Shown here piece after piece: positions 49,322 to 61,396 of a DNA stretch of 64,000 nt (its first letter is position 1; each line of letters starts with the position of its first letter). The DNA comes from Chondrilla cf. caribensis (lineage: Eukaryota > Porifera > Demospongiae > Chondrillida > Chondrillidae). The stretch lies in NCBI GenBank assembly GCA_964020155.1, contig OZ026564.1:3603723-3667722 (forward strand), written 5' to 3'. Under the pieces are notes generated by a model. That model worked only from the letters and a program-made list of their open reading frames with translations. It was not told the DNA's origin and made no database searches. The translations under genes were made by a program, and so were the position numbers.

Positions 49322-51261
49322 GGGTACAGTGGGGTATATTCGGACACCTTACGATTACCGTAATCCTAGCACAAATATAAAGACGCTATAAATACCCAAA
49401 CTCTCACATACCGAGCCACATATTCGATGATTCCAGAGATACCATTTAAAATCATTTCGCCTATTACCAACTGAAGAAAAGCTTGAAAAAACGTATTAAC
49501 GCTCATCTTTAGTATACGGACATTGGCGGGTATAACCGGAAATTCGTTTCAAGCGCTATAAACCATAATGCAATCGTTGTAATCACGTATATTAGTCAAA
49601 GATAATAATAGTGTAAAAGGTACAGAAATAGCTGGTAAATAAAAAAACACAACATAATTAAATAAAAGCAAGAACAAACAACAGAAACGCAATAAATGAT
49701 GCAGCTACAGTATGTAGTTTGAAGACTGACTCAAGACTAGTTATCAATACACTTGTGGCAATACCAGTCATCTTCTTTCAAGAGAAAATGTTCACTTTGA
49801 GGGATGTCGACACATTCTGTGTGATACCATGTATCACACAAATTGCAGCATATCCAGTTTCCCTCTTCATCATCTCCTCGATAGCATACAGGACACTCAA
49901 TAATTTTTGCTACTTCCTGGTCTTTTTTGCATTTTTTTTTCACTTTGTACTCTCGGCGCTTCTTCTCTGCTTCCTTCACTCTTTGCTTTTCTTGTTTCTC
50001 TTCCCTGCGTTTTTTCTTTAAGTCTTCATCACATTTCTTTTTCTCTAGCTTTTCCTCCATCAGCTGAATCACTTCATCGCCCGAAATGTGTGGTGGCATG
50101 GTTGATGGTCCTCGGGTTTTCTTCTTAGTTCCGACAATGGACTTGGGGATAACAAGGGATTCCTTGAAGGCTTCAGAGATTTGACCTTGGCCTCCAAGAT
50201 CAAAAGGGTCATCTTCGCTGTCATTATGCCCTAGATCCTCTTGTACATCATCATGGAGCGTCAGTGCTTTCAGTTTTGACCAAACGTTGTACAGCTCATC
50301 ATGCTCTTTAAGAAAGCCATCAAAGTCTTTATTCCATTTGTCAAGTCTTTGCTTGCTGCAGGCGGATGCACGTGAAACTTGTAATTGCTCTGGTGAGCGC
50401 ATAGTAAGGTTGGGATGACGACGCAAAAATCCATACCACCAGTCTTTCCCAGGTCGATTATCCGAAAAAGGATTTGGTCTTCCATCTTTATCCAGTATCG
50501 CCTTCACCATCTCTGTTATTTGTTGCCGTGTTCGTCCATATCCTATTTTGACCATCTCCACTGCCCAATTGGCCAGCATGTTCTCTTCTGCTTCTGTCAA
50601 GACTGTGGCAGGACCACGCTTGTACCCTTTAACGTTGCCAGCGAAATGATCATATATGGTGCTTTTTGGTATTGCACACTGTCCAGCAGCATCCCTGAAT
50701 GACAGTCCTTCCTCCTTGATTAGCTGCAAAGCTTTTTCCATTTTCTTCTGTGAATCGTTGTACATGGCCATTATCCTGCAAATATAAATCACAAATACGA
50801 CAAATAACACACATGTAAGTCAGTTATTGGTCCTATCGAGACTATTGATAACCATATTGACATGTACAACGAGTCTCAAATGTTTTAAAGTGTCGTATGT
50901 TTTCGTCCGACATAGGCCGAATTATATGAGTCACTTAATCGACTATAACCATCTGAAAACAACATCTAAGTAAGCAAAAATTTCTGAAAGAGTTTAGAGC
51001 TACCAGGGTTACAAATAAACACCGGTCTCAGCAGAATCCGTTAGCTATAGTGAGAATGAGGGCATCCCATCTCTTAAAAATGTGGCAAAAATATATTTTT
51101 CGGGTGAATGAAAGATAGACAGTAAGTTAACGAAGAAATCGACAATACAACTACAAACCTTATCCTCAGAGGTAACGTTCACCATCAACAATCGACGGAG
51201 TTGGCGCGCCTGAAGTGCATATCCGGAGTTAGCCGAAGTCCGAATATTCCCGTACCCACCC
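49322..51261 (-). mobile_element. Smaller pogo-like transposon, 1.94 kb
   Basis: Left end GGGTACAGTGGGG and inverted right end GGGTGGGTACGGG; both continue to TATTCGGAC. TA flanks lie at 49320-49321 and 51262-51263. The homologous gatagatagata tract near 28355 lacks it, confirming insertion. Encodes one - strand protein without a DDE domain, so it is non-autonomous. Confidence 0.85.
49737..50771 (-). CDS. Pogo-type DNA-binding protein with basic coiled coil and PHD finger, no catalytic domain
   Basis: 344 residues from MAMYNDS. A TTTGCAG acceptor just upstream suggests a spliced leader. Psq-type helix-turn-helix at about 5-50 (IPKSTIYDHFAGN), CENP-B-type second HTH at about 55-130 (GYGRTRQQITEMV, WWYGFLRRHP), then the usual linker (WNKDFDGFLKEHDELYNV) after which transposases enter the DDE core. 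Here it passes straight to WSKLKALTLHDD and an acidic stretch, so the core is absent. A lysine/glutamate-rich coiled coil (about 235-290) and a C-terminal C4HC3 PHD finger (CPVC, CNLCDTWYHTEC, CHKC) follow. It could be an internal-deletion derivative acting as a binding competitor, or an exapted DNA/chromatin adaptor. Confidence 0.75.
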   Translation of the reverse strand: MAMYNDSQKKMEKALQLIKEEGLSFRDAAGQCAIPKSTIYDHFAGNVKGYKRGPATVLTEAEENMLANWAVEMVKIGYGRTRQQITEMVKAILDKDGRPNPFSDNRPGKDWWYGFLRRHPNLTMRSPEQLQVSRASACSKQRLDKWNKDFDGFLKEHDELYNVWSKLKALTLHDDVQEDLGHNDSEDDPFDLGGQGQISEAFKESLVIPKSIVGTKKKTRGPSTMPPHISGDEVIQLMEEKLEKKKCDEDLKKKRREEKQEKQRVKEAEKKRREYKVKKKCKKDQEVAKIIECPVCYRGDDEEGNWICCNLCDTWYHTECVDIPQSEHFLLKEDDWYCHKCIDN

Positions 51262-51263
51262 TA

Positions 51264-51844
51264 GATATAATTTTATTTTTCAACAGGAATGCGAACGACT
51301 GGTTGTCGGAAAATTCGCCAGATGATTAAAGCGAACAACTTTTATAGCATAAATATAGGAGCATGCTATCAAACAATATTTAAAACATTTCGTTGATCTA
51401 TATGAAAAGGAAAACGTGTTAGACTAAGTAAGAAATAATACAATGGCCTAAAATACAAATTACACTTTCTTACTACTTGAGCGGATAATGCTGACGAATC
51501 TTTATTCAAAGGTAGCCCTTATAAACCTACAATGCCAATGTTCACACCCGAGCACGTGACCATCAACCAATGAAATGTTACTGCCAAGGTTCTTGGCAAT
51601 GATATTCATTGATTCAATACTGTTGTTTTTAATTAATTTAATTAATTGTTAAGTGTCATCGAGGACGATGGGAATATTCACCCATCTGACAGTCAGATGA
51701 ACATGATTATTAGTATTTTGCAAGGACATGATACGATTGTATGTCTCCTGACCGGTCACGGCAAGTCCCCCATCAAGGATTGCTAATGAAGGAATGAGAA
51801 CAGACATATTCAGTCCTAGTTGTATCATCGTTTTTATGCGTTAT
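51264..51844. other. Gene-free sequence
   Basis: Continues the 28.35-28.62 kb segment, then at 51540 jumps to sequence matching 29582 onward. No gene. Confidence 0.45.
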
Positions 51845-51898
51845 GTATGGGTGTGCGTGTGTGTTGTATGTCTACAATGTGTGAGTGTGTGCATGCGT

Positions 51899-51932
<34 letters not shown>

Positions 51933-52280
51933 GCATGTCTACGAGTGCACTGCTTGATACTCGTCAAACAATACATGTTGTCACCATCCACATTCTGGCT
52001 TCCACCACCACATCACTCCCAGCATGTACCATCCTTAACCACACCCTCACTGCTCCTTGCTTGTCCCCGTGTTCACAGTAAGCACAACGTGTTGGCTCAC
52101 ACGAAGTCCGGTCACAGCTCGTGGGTTTTGGGTGTGGAGTTCTTCCCAGACAACCAAAGGATAGTCAGCTGGTACGTACATGTCCATTTGCACAACTAAC
52201 GTCTTCCGAAATTCCTACATGTTTACATACCCATGCACACGCATATGCAGTGTATGCGAACATGTAAAGTATTTTCTTTA

Positions 52281-52326
<46 letters not shown>

Positions 52327-52631
52327 TGTATGTGTGTGCACGTGTTTGTGTGTGTGCATGCATGTGTGTGTGTGTGTGTGTGCATGTGTGCATGTATGTG
52401 TGTATTGGGTAGTCCTTCAGCTGTTAAATGTTGCTGGATTATTAGCAGTCTGTTGTGCCACAATGATTTTGCACTATGAGAACACATTTACATGGCTTCA
52501 AACAGTACCATCAGCTGTTGTTGTTATAATACAAATGCACGACCAGCTGTGTTTGGTGTTAGTGTTTGTTGACTTATTTCACTGCTGTGTACACACAGCT
52601 CAAGTGATAAAACTGTCAAGGCCTTTCTATT
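51845..52631 (+). pseudogene. WDR61 fragment, second duplicated copy
   Basis: Exon copy at 52079-52171 (with AAGTCCGG replacing ATGTCCGG) and a truncated next exon from 52609, with the same internal deletion as the copy at 29890-30732. TG runs are shorter (51902-51930, 52285-52325). Confidence 0.7.
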
Positions 52632-53108
52632 GAGGAACCATGGGGATCATGTCAGGGTGTCCTGTGTAGTAGGACCTCCCCATTGTGAACACCTATGGCA
52701 AGAATATGATTATAGTTTGTTCACACAAGTACACATACAAGCATGCGTTTTTTCTCTTTTTTCCTTAAAGTCCTCCCCAAGCAGGTTAATTTCCAACAAA
52801 ACGTCAACAACTAGTGATATTATGTTGAGGCTGCAACTTCATTATTGACAAGTATATAATAATGTTATTATAATATTAATTATAATACAGTCCACTCTAA
52901 ATCACTGTATACTATGCATAATACAGTACATACAGTACAATATAAAGTTATGTGAGCACACAGGGCATACTGATGTGCAAACCAGAGGGTAATGTTTAAC
53001 AGAATAACCAAAATTATGTATAATAATTAAGAACTAAACAGACATGCAGGCATTGGTCAAGGACTACTACTACAGGACTGGAGCAGAAGAGTGTATAAAT
53101 CAGCTGAG
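52632..53108. other. AT-rich spacer
   Basis: Repeat of 30733-31209; no gene. Confidence 0.45.
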
Positions 53109-56100
53109 TCAGTAGGCATAGGATGGGGGTTTATCCTCAATTGGATTCGTTGGTTGAGGATAAGGAACTTGGGCAGGTTGCTGACCTGGATAGCCAACTT
53201 GCTGTTGGTAGTCTGGCTGTGGTGGGTACACTCCTTGCTGCTGTTGGTAGTCCGGCTGTGGTGGGTACACTCCTTGCTGCTGTTGGTAGTCCGGCTGTGG
53301 TGGGTACCCTCCTTGCTGCTGTTGGTAGTCTGGCTGAGGTGGATACCCTCCTTGCTGCTGTTGGTAGTCCGGCTGTGGTGGGTACCCTCCTTGCTGCTGT
53401 TGGTAGTCTGGCTGAGGTGGGTACCCTCCTTGCTGCTGTTGGTAGTTAGGTTGTGGTTGGTACACTACTTGCTGCTGCTGAGGCTGTTGTTGATTTACCA
53501 TTGCGACAGCTACAGTAGTTCCTGCAGCTGCGGTGACAGGAGCTCTTACCACCCTTGTGGTCCTCTTCTTTTGCTGGGCACAGCACACCACAACAATACA
53601 GATGATGACACATGGGACACCGCACAGAAACACAGCAGCAATAATAACACCTATAACGATCCCAGCCACATTAGCTGTGGTGACTGGTTCAGGAGAAAGT
53701 GTGCCTGTATGAGGTAAGAATATAAAAACAAGTGATTTGAGTTGAAAAACTCAAGGACTGCTGGCCCTCACAGTTGAATTAGTTGAGTATCTCTTTCAGG
53801 TTTAGAAGAACCTTTGCTGAAGATATTACATTACGCTTATACGGAAATACAAATTTATAAGATGGTTGATTTTGAAAGGTGAAGAATTAGGAATTACGTA
53901 GGCTAGGCTTCAAGCGTAAAGGCTCTACAAGCAAATATCTAGCTCCAACAAAGTTCTTTTGAATTCAAACCTAAAAAGATGACCAAGTACTTGAACACAG
54001 GCGGCAGCCCCACAAGGTTCTTTAATTGAATTACTAGCTATTATTATAGCAGGGCCGTAGCCACCGTTCCGGTTGGTTCGGTTTCAACCGGACCACTTTT
54101 TCAGGGCAGTAGCTACCAAAAAAATCTAAAAACGTTTTCCCTTGTTACTATGGGAGAAAAGAATATCGACTCGCACTCGAATCACTTGGGCGTCTCTTTT
54201 AGGATCGGGAGAATCTTCGCTGAAGTTATTAACTTCATAGATGTCGTTGTGCTCGAATTCTAGCCCAATTCCTAATCCCGGCGTTTTGAAATCGGCCATC
54301 TTTTTCGCGCTATATAAATTATAATATGAATTCATAGGTGCGGTTATGCATATGAATCCATTATAATATAGGCCTATATACATGGATTCCTATTCCTATT
54401 ATTATACATTATTATCAAATAAATTGGCATCGAGAACTACCTCTGAAGGCCTAAAATCCTAATTTTCCTGGGGGACTCCCCTACTTTATGTTCTCCATGT
54501 CTACATATTACCGTAAACTGGACCACTTCACATTCAGTGGCTACGGCCCTGTATAGCATTGAATTCCATGCACCTGTATGTATTTAGTATGTACACCTAA
54601 CCACATGGGAGACTCACTTGTTACTGAACGAGTGCACCTAATCCCAATATCTTCAATATGTCCACAGTTTTCAACTCCTAGGCCTCTGTGATTACAGTTG
54701 ATCAGTTGGGATTCACTTCCTGTACAGGTGACATCGTCCAACCAGATAGTCTGACTAATGGATCCACTACTACTGAATATCCAATTACTGTCATAGGCAC
54801 CTTCAAACCCCATTTGCTTACAAGCAACAATAGCTTCATTGTTCCCCCAACCATCATCACAGACGGTACCCCATTCTCCATTGACATAAATCTCAAGACG
54901 ACCAGCATAGAAGTATGTGGTAGATGTAGTACTGCCAACAAGCCTCAGTGAACCCTGCTGTAGACCTGAGAGTGTAGTGTTGATGAAATAGGTAATGTTA
55001 CTGTACTGAATACACATACACAGGGTGACTATGACTACACACATACATACACACAATTATGTGATTACGTTATATGCACTTAATAATACACACCACACAA
55101 TAAATACCAAACTTTGCAATACAGATGTCATACTATGTGACTAGAGTATAGGTACGGATGTAAGGGGAGTAAAAAGAGAAAGTACACAACGCTGCTACTC
55201 CCAGCACATTCTTATAGAATATCACTCAACAGTTACAGTTTCCCATTTGTGTTCACCAGTTTCAGTACAAAATGCCAGTGGAGAGAACCTGGGAATAACC
55301 TCTTATCCAATTCTAAATCAGTAGTTGTCATTACAATTATTACAATTGATATTGAATTCTGTACTCACTGGAGGTTGAGCAGATAACACCAACATCTTCA
55401 CTGTGACTACAAGAGCTTGAGGAGGTGAAGCAGTTATCCAGTCTACTCTCACTACCAGTACAGGAGAAAGAGGCCTCCCACTGTCCTCCTATTCCTTGAC
55501 CGAATGCAGCACCGGGCAGAACTCTAATGGCATGCCCATATCCCAGTTGTCTACAGGCTACGTTAGCCTCGTTCAGGTCCCAACCGTCGTCACAAACGGT
55601 CTGCCACTCTCCACTACGAAACACCTCAACACGACCCTCGTTGTTTACATTGCGACCTACCAAACGAATGTCTTGACCAATACCTGTAATGACAGTTGAC
55701 ACAGAAGCCACTGGTGAACAAGACAATACAAATTCCCCACTCACATAATTACACATACTCAAGATACTCGTCATAGTAGAGAGTGGGGGAGGGAGAACCA
55801 TATCATCACCAAACTCTTCTATAGTAGTCTAAAAACTCGGGTTCGTTCCGCTTTATGGCGTCCACGTGAAAAGGGTTTAATTGTTCCAAAGGGAAGTCTC
55901 ACAGGCAGAGGGGGAGGTGGCCGCGTTTGGCAATTAGAAAGCATAATGAATGAAGTTGTAACAATAGCCACGTACGGGTGGTTTGAGCATGGTTGTAAGA
56001 CGAGAACGAATTGTTGACTGTCGTTCACAATTGAGCTTCTCAACGATTAATAGTTCCCATTTCTGTTAATAAATGTGGCACCTACCTACGTAAAACTTAA

Positions 56101-56255
56101 CCAACTTCCCGGACAGAACCCACTGAATTCTCCTACGTGTTCCGCATGCAAGGGTGACTGATTTACACGATTAAAAGTGGCTAAACCTCTGAATACTCAC
56201 CGGGAGAAGTATTAGCCATGAAGAGAACACAGGTATAGAGGAGAACGATCAACAT
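53109..56255 (-). CDS. SRCR receptor E: signal peptide, two SRCR domains, membrane helix, long PPxY tail
   Basis: Exons 56201-56255 ([18 protein letters not shown]), 55369-55710, 54618-54965 and 53109-53704; 446 residues, phases consistent. The first SRCR has [29 protein letters not shown] and FGQGIGGQW; the second has [23 protein letters not shown] and WLDDVTCTG. The tail has six repeats and ends DKPPSYAY. The intron before the tail exon contains a CAGGGCC element (54050-54551); removing it restores the same intron seen in gene A (about 20104), so the insertion is intronic and tolerated. Confidence 0.78.
54050..54551. mobile_element. CAGGGCC element inside intron of gene E
   Basis: 502 bases with inverted ends. 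Flanks attattatag and tatagcattg suggest a TATAG target duplication. The uninterrupted intron is seen at 20095-20115. Carries the MADFKTPG frame at 54126-54299. Confidence 0.7.
54126..54299 (-). CDS. Conserved 57-residue frame in the CAGGGCC element
   Basis: Third full-length copy, identical in length to the others, with the TATATAG box upstream. Confidence 0.3.
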   Translation of the reverse strand: MADFKTPGLGIGLEFEHNDIYEVNNFSEDSPDPKRDAQVIRVRVDILFSHSNKGKRF

Positions 56256-56875
56256 TATCGAGTTCACAACCCTACAATCTTTAATAATGTCAAACGACAG
56301 AAAACGTGAGGGAGTATCTATGGAGGGACAGAGTGGTGACTGTCATACATCGAGTCATGTGACTAACACGCTATAGTATGGAAACGGAAGTAATTATAAA
56401 CGCTCGAGCTGCACCACCGTGAAGTACACGAGAGCATGTACAAGCCAAGTAATTTTTAGTGGGCATTGTAGGGGACTTCATACCACCTCTACTGTTCACC
56501 TTCTACTTGACTGATGAAATATCATTAATAATAATTAATAAACCGTTGCGCTTTATCATAGTCACAACTACGATAGCATGTCTAATTAAATTATTAATGC
56601 AATCTGCTTGGTCAGCTTGTCATCAACTTATAATACATGTGCAATAATAATGAATGTATTATTATTCGTATCATTAATTATTAATTATGCACTTTTGTAA
56701 CTGGTAATTGCATCATTAAATAATGCATTGGATTTCAGTGCATATATAGGCTCAATCCAATCCATGTGCCATAATACTATAATATAACTATTATATATAC
56801 AGTACATGTGCATGTATGCACATCCATCAGATATGACGGAGCTCAGCAAAATAATATTATCTTATTATCTTATCG
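56256..56875. other. 5' flank of gene E and AT-rich spacer
   Basis: Leader block GTTTGACATTATTAAAG just upstream of the signal exon; no other feature. Confidence 0.4.
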
Positions 56876-57411
56876 TACCCTCCTTGCTGCTGCTGCATGG
56901 TAGTCTGGCGGAGGAGGGTATCCTCCTTGCTGCTGTTGGTAGTTCGGCTGTGGTTGGCAACATTAGCTTCATTGTCCCCCCAGAGATCATCACAGACGAT
57001 ATCCCATTCTCTATTGACATAAATCTCAAGACAACCAACATAGAGGGATGTGGAAAAAAGGAACTACCAACAAGCCTCAGTTAACCCTGCTGTAGACCTA
57101 AGAGTGTAGTGTGGATGAGATTAGGTAAAATAAATGTTACAGTGACTGTACTAAATACACATACACAGGATGACTATGATTACACACATGCATATACATG
57201 ATTATGTGATTACATAATACATAAATTATCACACACACCACATGCACAATAAATACCAACTTTTCTGAAACAGATGTCATACTATGTGACTACAGTGTTA
57301 AGTGTATCTCCTTGTACAGAAGACCCTCTTAACCTTTGAAAACTCACCAGCCGCAGGAGAAGAATTAGCCACGAAGGGAACACAGGTATATAGGAGAACG
57401 ACCAATATCAT
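56876..57411 (-). pseudogene. Chimeric SRCR-receptor remnant F
   Basis: A signal-peptide exon is still recognisable at 57348-57411 (MILVVLLYTCVPFVANSSP with an extra AA). Next, about 56957-57097 is the first third of a second-type SRCR exon, but with an in-frame TAA (GGT TAA CTG). It is joined directly to about 80 bases of tail repeat (56876-56956). The first-type SRCR exon, helix and tail end are gone. An internal deletion between the SRCR and repeat sequences best explains it. Confidence 0.75.
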
Positions 57412-57798
57412 TGAGTCCACAACCCTGCAATCTCGGATAATGTCAAACAACAGAGAGCTTCGAGGGACTAGTCCTCATAATGCTCCTGGTCTCGCATAGC
57501 CAGCCCCTTTCCCCGATTGCTGCCTTTCTCCGGCTTCCAAATAAGGAAGTGATGAGGGTCCAGTCATGCTAGGTACTGGATTGGAAACATTACAGTTAAC
57601 GAGCTGTACCACCGTGAAGTACACAAGCATATTTACAAGCTCAGTAATGATTTAGTTTTTATCATTATTATTTAGTTATTTTCATAATTATTAAGATTTT
57701 TATTATAATTCATTTGTAATGACTTAGTGGGTATTCATAGGGGACTTTATATAAAGGCTCTCCACTGTTCACCTCCTACTTAGCCAATGAAGTACAAG
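57412..57798. other. Upstream region of remnant F
   Basis: Leader block GTTTGACATTATCC retained; otherwise AT-rich without a gene. Confidence 0.4.
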
Positions 57799-58125
57799 CA
57801 CTGTAAAAATACTGGTAGAAATATTCCACCATTATTGGTGGATTAGATGAATTGTATGTATCACCATATGGAGATTTTTGTAGTATATAGACAGTGCAAA
57901 TAATTCATGGGGGCTGGTGACACATGTTTGTTTGCATATGTACATGCACATTTGTAGACCAGCCAAGCAAACACACCACCACCTCCCCTAGCCACACACA
58001 AATGTATGTATAATCTGCGACCCTACACTTTATTGCATTCATTGTTTCTTGTCACCAATAACAACCGTGACAATAGTTGAGCGTGTGATGACACATTCAT
58101 CAAATCCACCAGTGCTTTTACAGTG
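57799..58125. mobile_element. CACTGTAAAA-ended MITE-like element
   Basis: Inverted ends CACTGTAAAAATACTGGT and CACTGTAAAAGCACTGGT about 327 bases apart; no coding frame. The termini recall CACTG-ended DNA transposons, but the family is not assigned. Confidence 0.5.
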
Positions 58126-58516
58126 ATAGGCTCAATCTTCTCGTGCTGTAATACTATTATACATGCACATCCATCAGATATGATAAAACTCGGCAAAATA
58201 ATATTATCTTCACACCATCAATAACATGAATATGCACATGTATCAATGAAATAATAAGTATAAAGTAATGAATAAAATTGCGTAAAATTACTAAAACTAT
58301 AGTGATATGTTGAGGCTGCAACTTCATTGACAAATACGTATGACAATGATTTTATAATTTATAATGATAATAATACTGTCCATGCACTTTATAAATCATA
58401 CATTGTCATCAGAATAACTAAAAATACCTATATATATAATATTAAGAACTGAGCAGGCATGTAGTCAAGGAATACCACTACAGGAAAGGAGTAGAAGATT
58501 GCGTCAATCAGCTGAG
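58126..58516. other. AT-rich 3' flank of gene G
   Basis: No gene seen. Confidence 0.4.
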
Positions 58517-61396
58517 TCAGTAGGGATACGGTGGGGGGTTGTCCTCATTAGGATCTGTTGCTTGAGGATGAGAATGCACTGGGGCTGGTTGCTGACCTGG
58601 GTACCCTCCTTGCTGTTGGTAGTCAGGTTGAGGTGGGTACCCTCCTTGCTGCTGTTGATAGTCGGGCTGTTGTGGGTACCCTCTTTGCTGCTGCTGTTGG
58701 TAGTCTGGCTGAGGTGGGTACCCTCCTTGCTGCTGTTGGTAGTCAGGTTGAGGTGGGTACCCTCCTTGCTGCTGTTGATAGTCGGGCTGTTGTGGGTATC
58801 CTCTTTGCTGCTGCTGTTGGGAGTCTGGCTGAGGTGGGTACCCTCCTTGCTGCTGTTGGTAGTTGGGCTGCTGTTGGTACACTACTTGCTGCTGTTGAGG
58901 CTGTTGTTTCACCATTGCGACAGCTACAGTAGTTCCTGCAGTTTTGGTGACAGGAGCTCTTACCACCCTTGTGGTCCTCTTCCTTTGAGAGGCACAGATC
59001 ACCACAACAATACAGATGATGACACATGGGACAACACACAAAAATACTACAGCAATAACAACACCCGTTATGATCCCGGACACGCCTGGGATCATAACGG
59101 GTGTTGAAGTTGTACTAGTAGAAATGGTGACAGATTCAGGAGGAAGTGTCCCTGTATGAGACAAGAACAAGATAACAAGTAATTCAAAATATACACAAAA
59201 TTGAAATGAAAATAATTCAGGGTTGCCACAGAGAGAAAGATGACTAATGAGTAATTCGGGCATGGGAGCGGCAGCCCCACATGGTTTTTAACGTAAATTA
59301 CTAGCTATTATTGTAACATCAACTGTTGAATTCCATACACCTACATGTACATATTTAGTACATACACATAACCACATGGGAGACTCACTTGTTACTACAT
59401 TAGTGCACCTAATCCCGATATCTGCATAATGTCCACAGTTTTCAACTCCTAGGCCTCTGTGATTACAGTTGATCAGTTGGGATTCACTCCCTGTACAGGT
59501 GACATCGTCCAACCAGATAGTCTGACTACTGGATCCGCTAGTACTGAGTGTCCAATTACTGTCATGGGCACCTTCAAACCCCATTTGCTTACAAGCAACA
59601 ATAGCTTCGTTGTTCCCCCAACCATTATCACAGACAGTGCCCCATTCTTCATTGACATAAATCTCAAGACGACCAGCATAGAAGTATGTGATAGATGTGG
59701 CAGCAAGCCTCAGTGAACCCTGCTGTAGTCCTGAGAGTGTAGTGTGGATGTAAAATAGGTAATTACTGTACTGAATACATATACACAGGGTGACTATGAC
59801 TACACACATACATATTCACGATTATGTGATTACGTTATACGTACATAATAATACACACCACATGCACAATAAATACCAAGCTTTGCAATACGTACAGATG
59901 TCATACTATGTGACTAGAGTGATAGGTAATGGGAATAACCTCATATATCCAATTCTACATCAGTACCTGATATTGAATTCTGTACTCACTGGAGGTTGAG
60001 CAGATAACACCAACATCTTCACTGTGACTACAAGAGCTTGAGGAGGTGGAGCAGTATTCCAGTCTACTCTCACTGCCAGTACAAGAGAAAGAGGCCTCCC
60101 ACTGTCCTCCTGTTCCTTTACCAAATGCGGCACCGGGCAGAACTCTAATGGCATAACCATATCCCAGTTGTCTACAGGCTACATCAGCATCATTCAGGTC
60201 CCAACCGTCGTCACAAACAGTCTGCCACTGTCCACTACGGAACACCTCAACACGACCCTGATTGTTTGTGTTGCGACCAATCAAACGAATGTCCTGAACA
60301 CTTCCTGTAGAGGTCCGACAAAGAATCCACTGGTGAGCAAGACAATATTATAAATTCACCATTCATGTAATTACACACACTCAAGACACTCTTCATGATA
60401 GGGAGTGGGGGAGGAGAACCATGTCATTGCCAAACTCTTCTTCTAATTGTTCCCGAGTCAAACCTCACAGGCAATTTTTGGGGTGGGTGGGGAGTGTCTG
60501 GGGTACTTTCTATTTTGCGGACGGTCCGCACAGACGGCGGACGCATACAAAAGATAGGGACGGCAATTAGCGCCCGCTTAACTCCTATACTGCGGATGAC
60601 ACAAGATATGAATATGCTAAAAAGCGGACTGAGGTGTATTCCAAACCGGATACCACACATTGAAGCGGACACAAATGTAGAATACAGCAGTAACACTTTG
60701 TTTAGCTAATGTGCCTCTCTCTGTAGCTATTATTATTGTACATTAAGCTCTACTGTACCTCTCTACAATTACAAGAAAAAACGAACAGCAATTCTTCCCA
60801 TGACAGCTGACAGTAACTGCATGCGTAAAATAAAGAATACAGTGCAATTTATCTTCCAGCAAGACACGAAGTACTCATTCAGCACCCCCAGCGTTGACAG
60901 CTGCATGCCAAAGCCACGTGGTCCACCAACTAGCATTGCACAAGAAATTAAGAATAGCAATTCTCCCCAAAAGACAGCTGACAGTAATATACTACGCAAC
61001 CTATATGCTCACACGAAGTCCTTCAGAGCCCCCAGCACGGCACCGTCCGCATTAGAGCGTATAATGAATGAAGCTATAAAAATAGCCGTGATAAGGGTGG
61101 TTTGAGAGTAAGTTGTGAGACGAACTGTTTACTGTCGTTCACATTGAGCTTCTCACCGATTAATAGTTCACATTTCTGTTGTTAAACGTACTTAACCAAC
61201 CTCCCGGACATAACCCCACTCAAGGGTAAAGGGATAAGTGAGCTTCTTTATAATCTATCTAGCTAATGGTAGACGGGTCTCCCCCGCCTTCCGCCTTGAT
61301 ATAGGGTAAAGAGTGGTTTAACTTTTGAAAACACTCACCGGGAGAAGTATTAGCCACGAAGAGAACACACGTATAGAGGAGAACGATCAACATCAT
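58517..61396 (-). CDS. SRCR receptor G: longest PPxY tail, damaged exon junction
   Basis: Exons 61339-61396 ([19 protein letters not shown]), 59990-60304 or -60329, 59389-59730 and 58517-59151. With the usual acceptor (exon start 60329) the first SRCR exon is 340 bases, 2 short of the family, which shifts frame. A nearby acceptor, CCTCTACAG before 60304, restores it and gives 449 residues beginning the domain at [12 protein letters not shown]. The SRCR domains are otherwise complete ([29 protein letters not shown]). The tail has six to seven repeats, two with an additional QQ and YPQQP, and ends DNPPPYPY. Intron 1 contains an inserted element (60499-61065). Could be functional through the shifted acceptor or an early pseudogene. 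Confidence 0.68.
59059..59106. repeat. Perfect 19-base inverted repeat within the gene G last exon
   Basis: CAACACCCGTTATGATCCC and its exact complement are separated by 10 bases, just before the membrane helix. The duplicated arm adds residues TSTPVMIPG to the juxtamembrane stretch. Confidence 0.85.
60499..61065. mobile_element. Element with GCGGACGGTCCGC end in intron 1 of gene G
   Basis: Starts GGTACTTTCTATTTTGCGGACGGTCCGC. Further along are inverted versions of blocks found at 21955-22060 and 41487-41614 (gaagtccttcagagccccca; aaaataaagaatacagtgcaa). Repeated gacagctgacagtaa at 60803 and 60974. Non-coding and internally rearranged; class unknown. Confidence 0.45.

Larger units (their letters stand above)
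51540..54551. repeat. ~3-kb segmental duplication, copy 2
   Basis: Partner of 29582-32648. Here the shared tail exon and CAGGGCC element are followed by SRCR exons, so this copy yields a complete gene (E). Confidence 0.8.

Noticed and set aside
60769..61105. Short frames in intron 1 of gene G
   Set aside because: Fall within the rearranged mobile-element sequence and differ from the related fragments at 22 and 41 kb.
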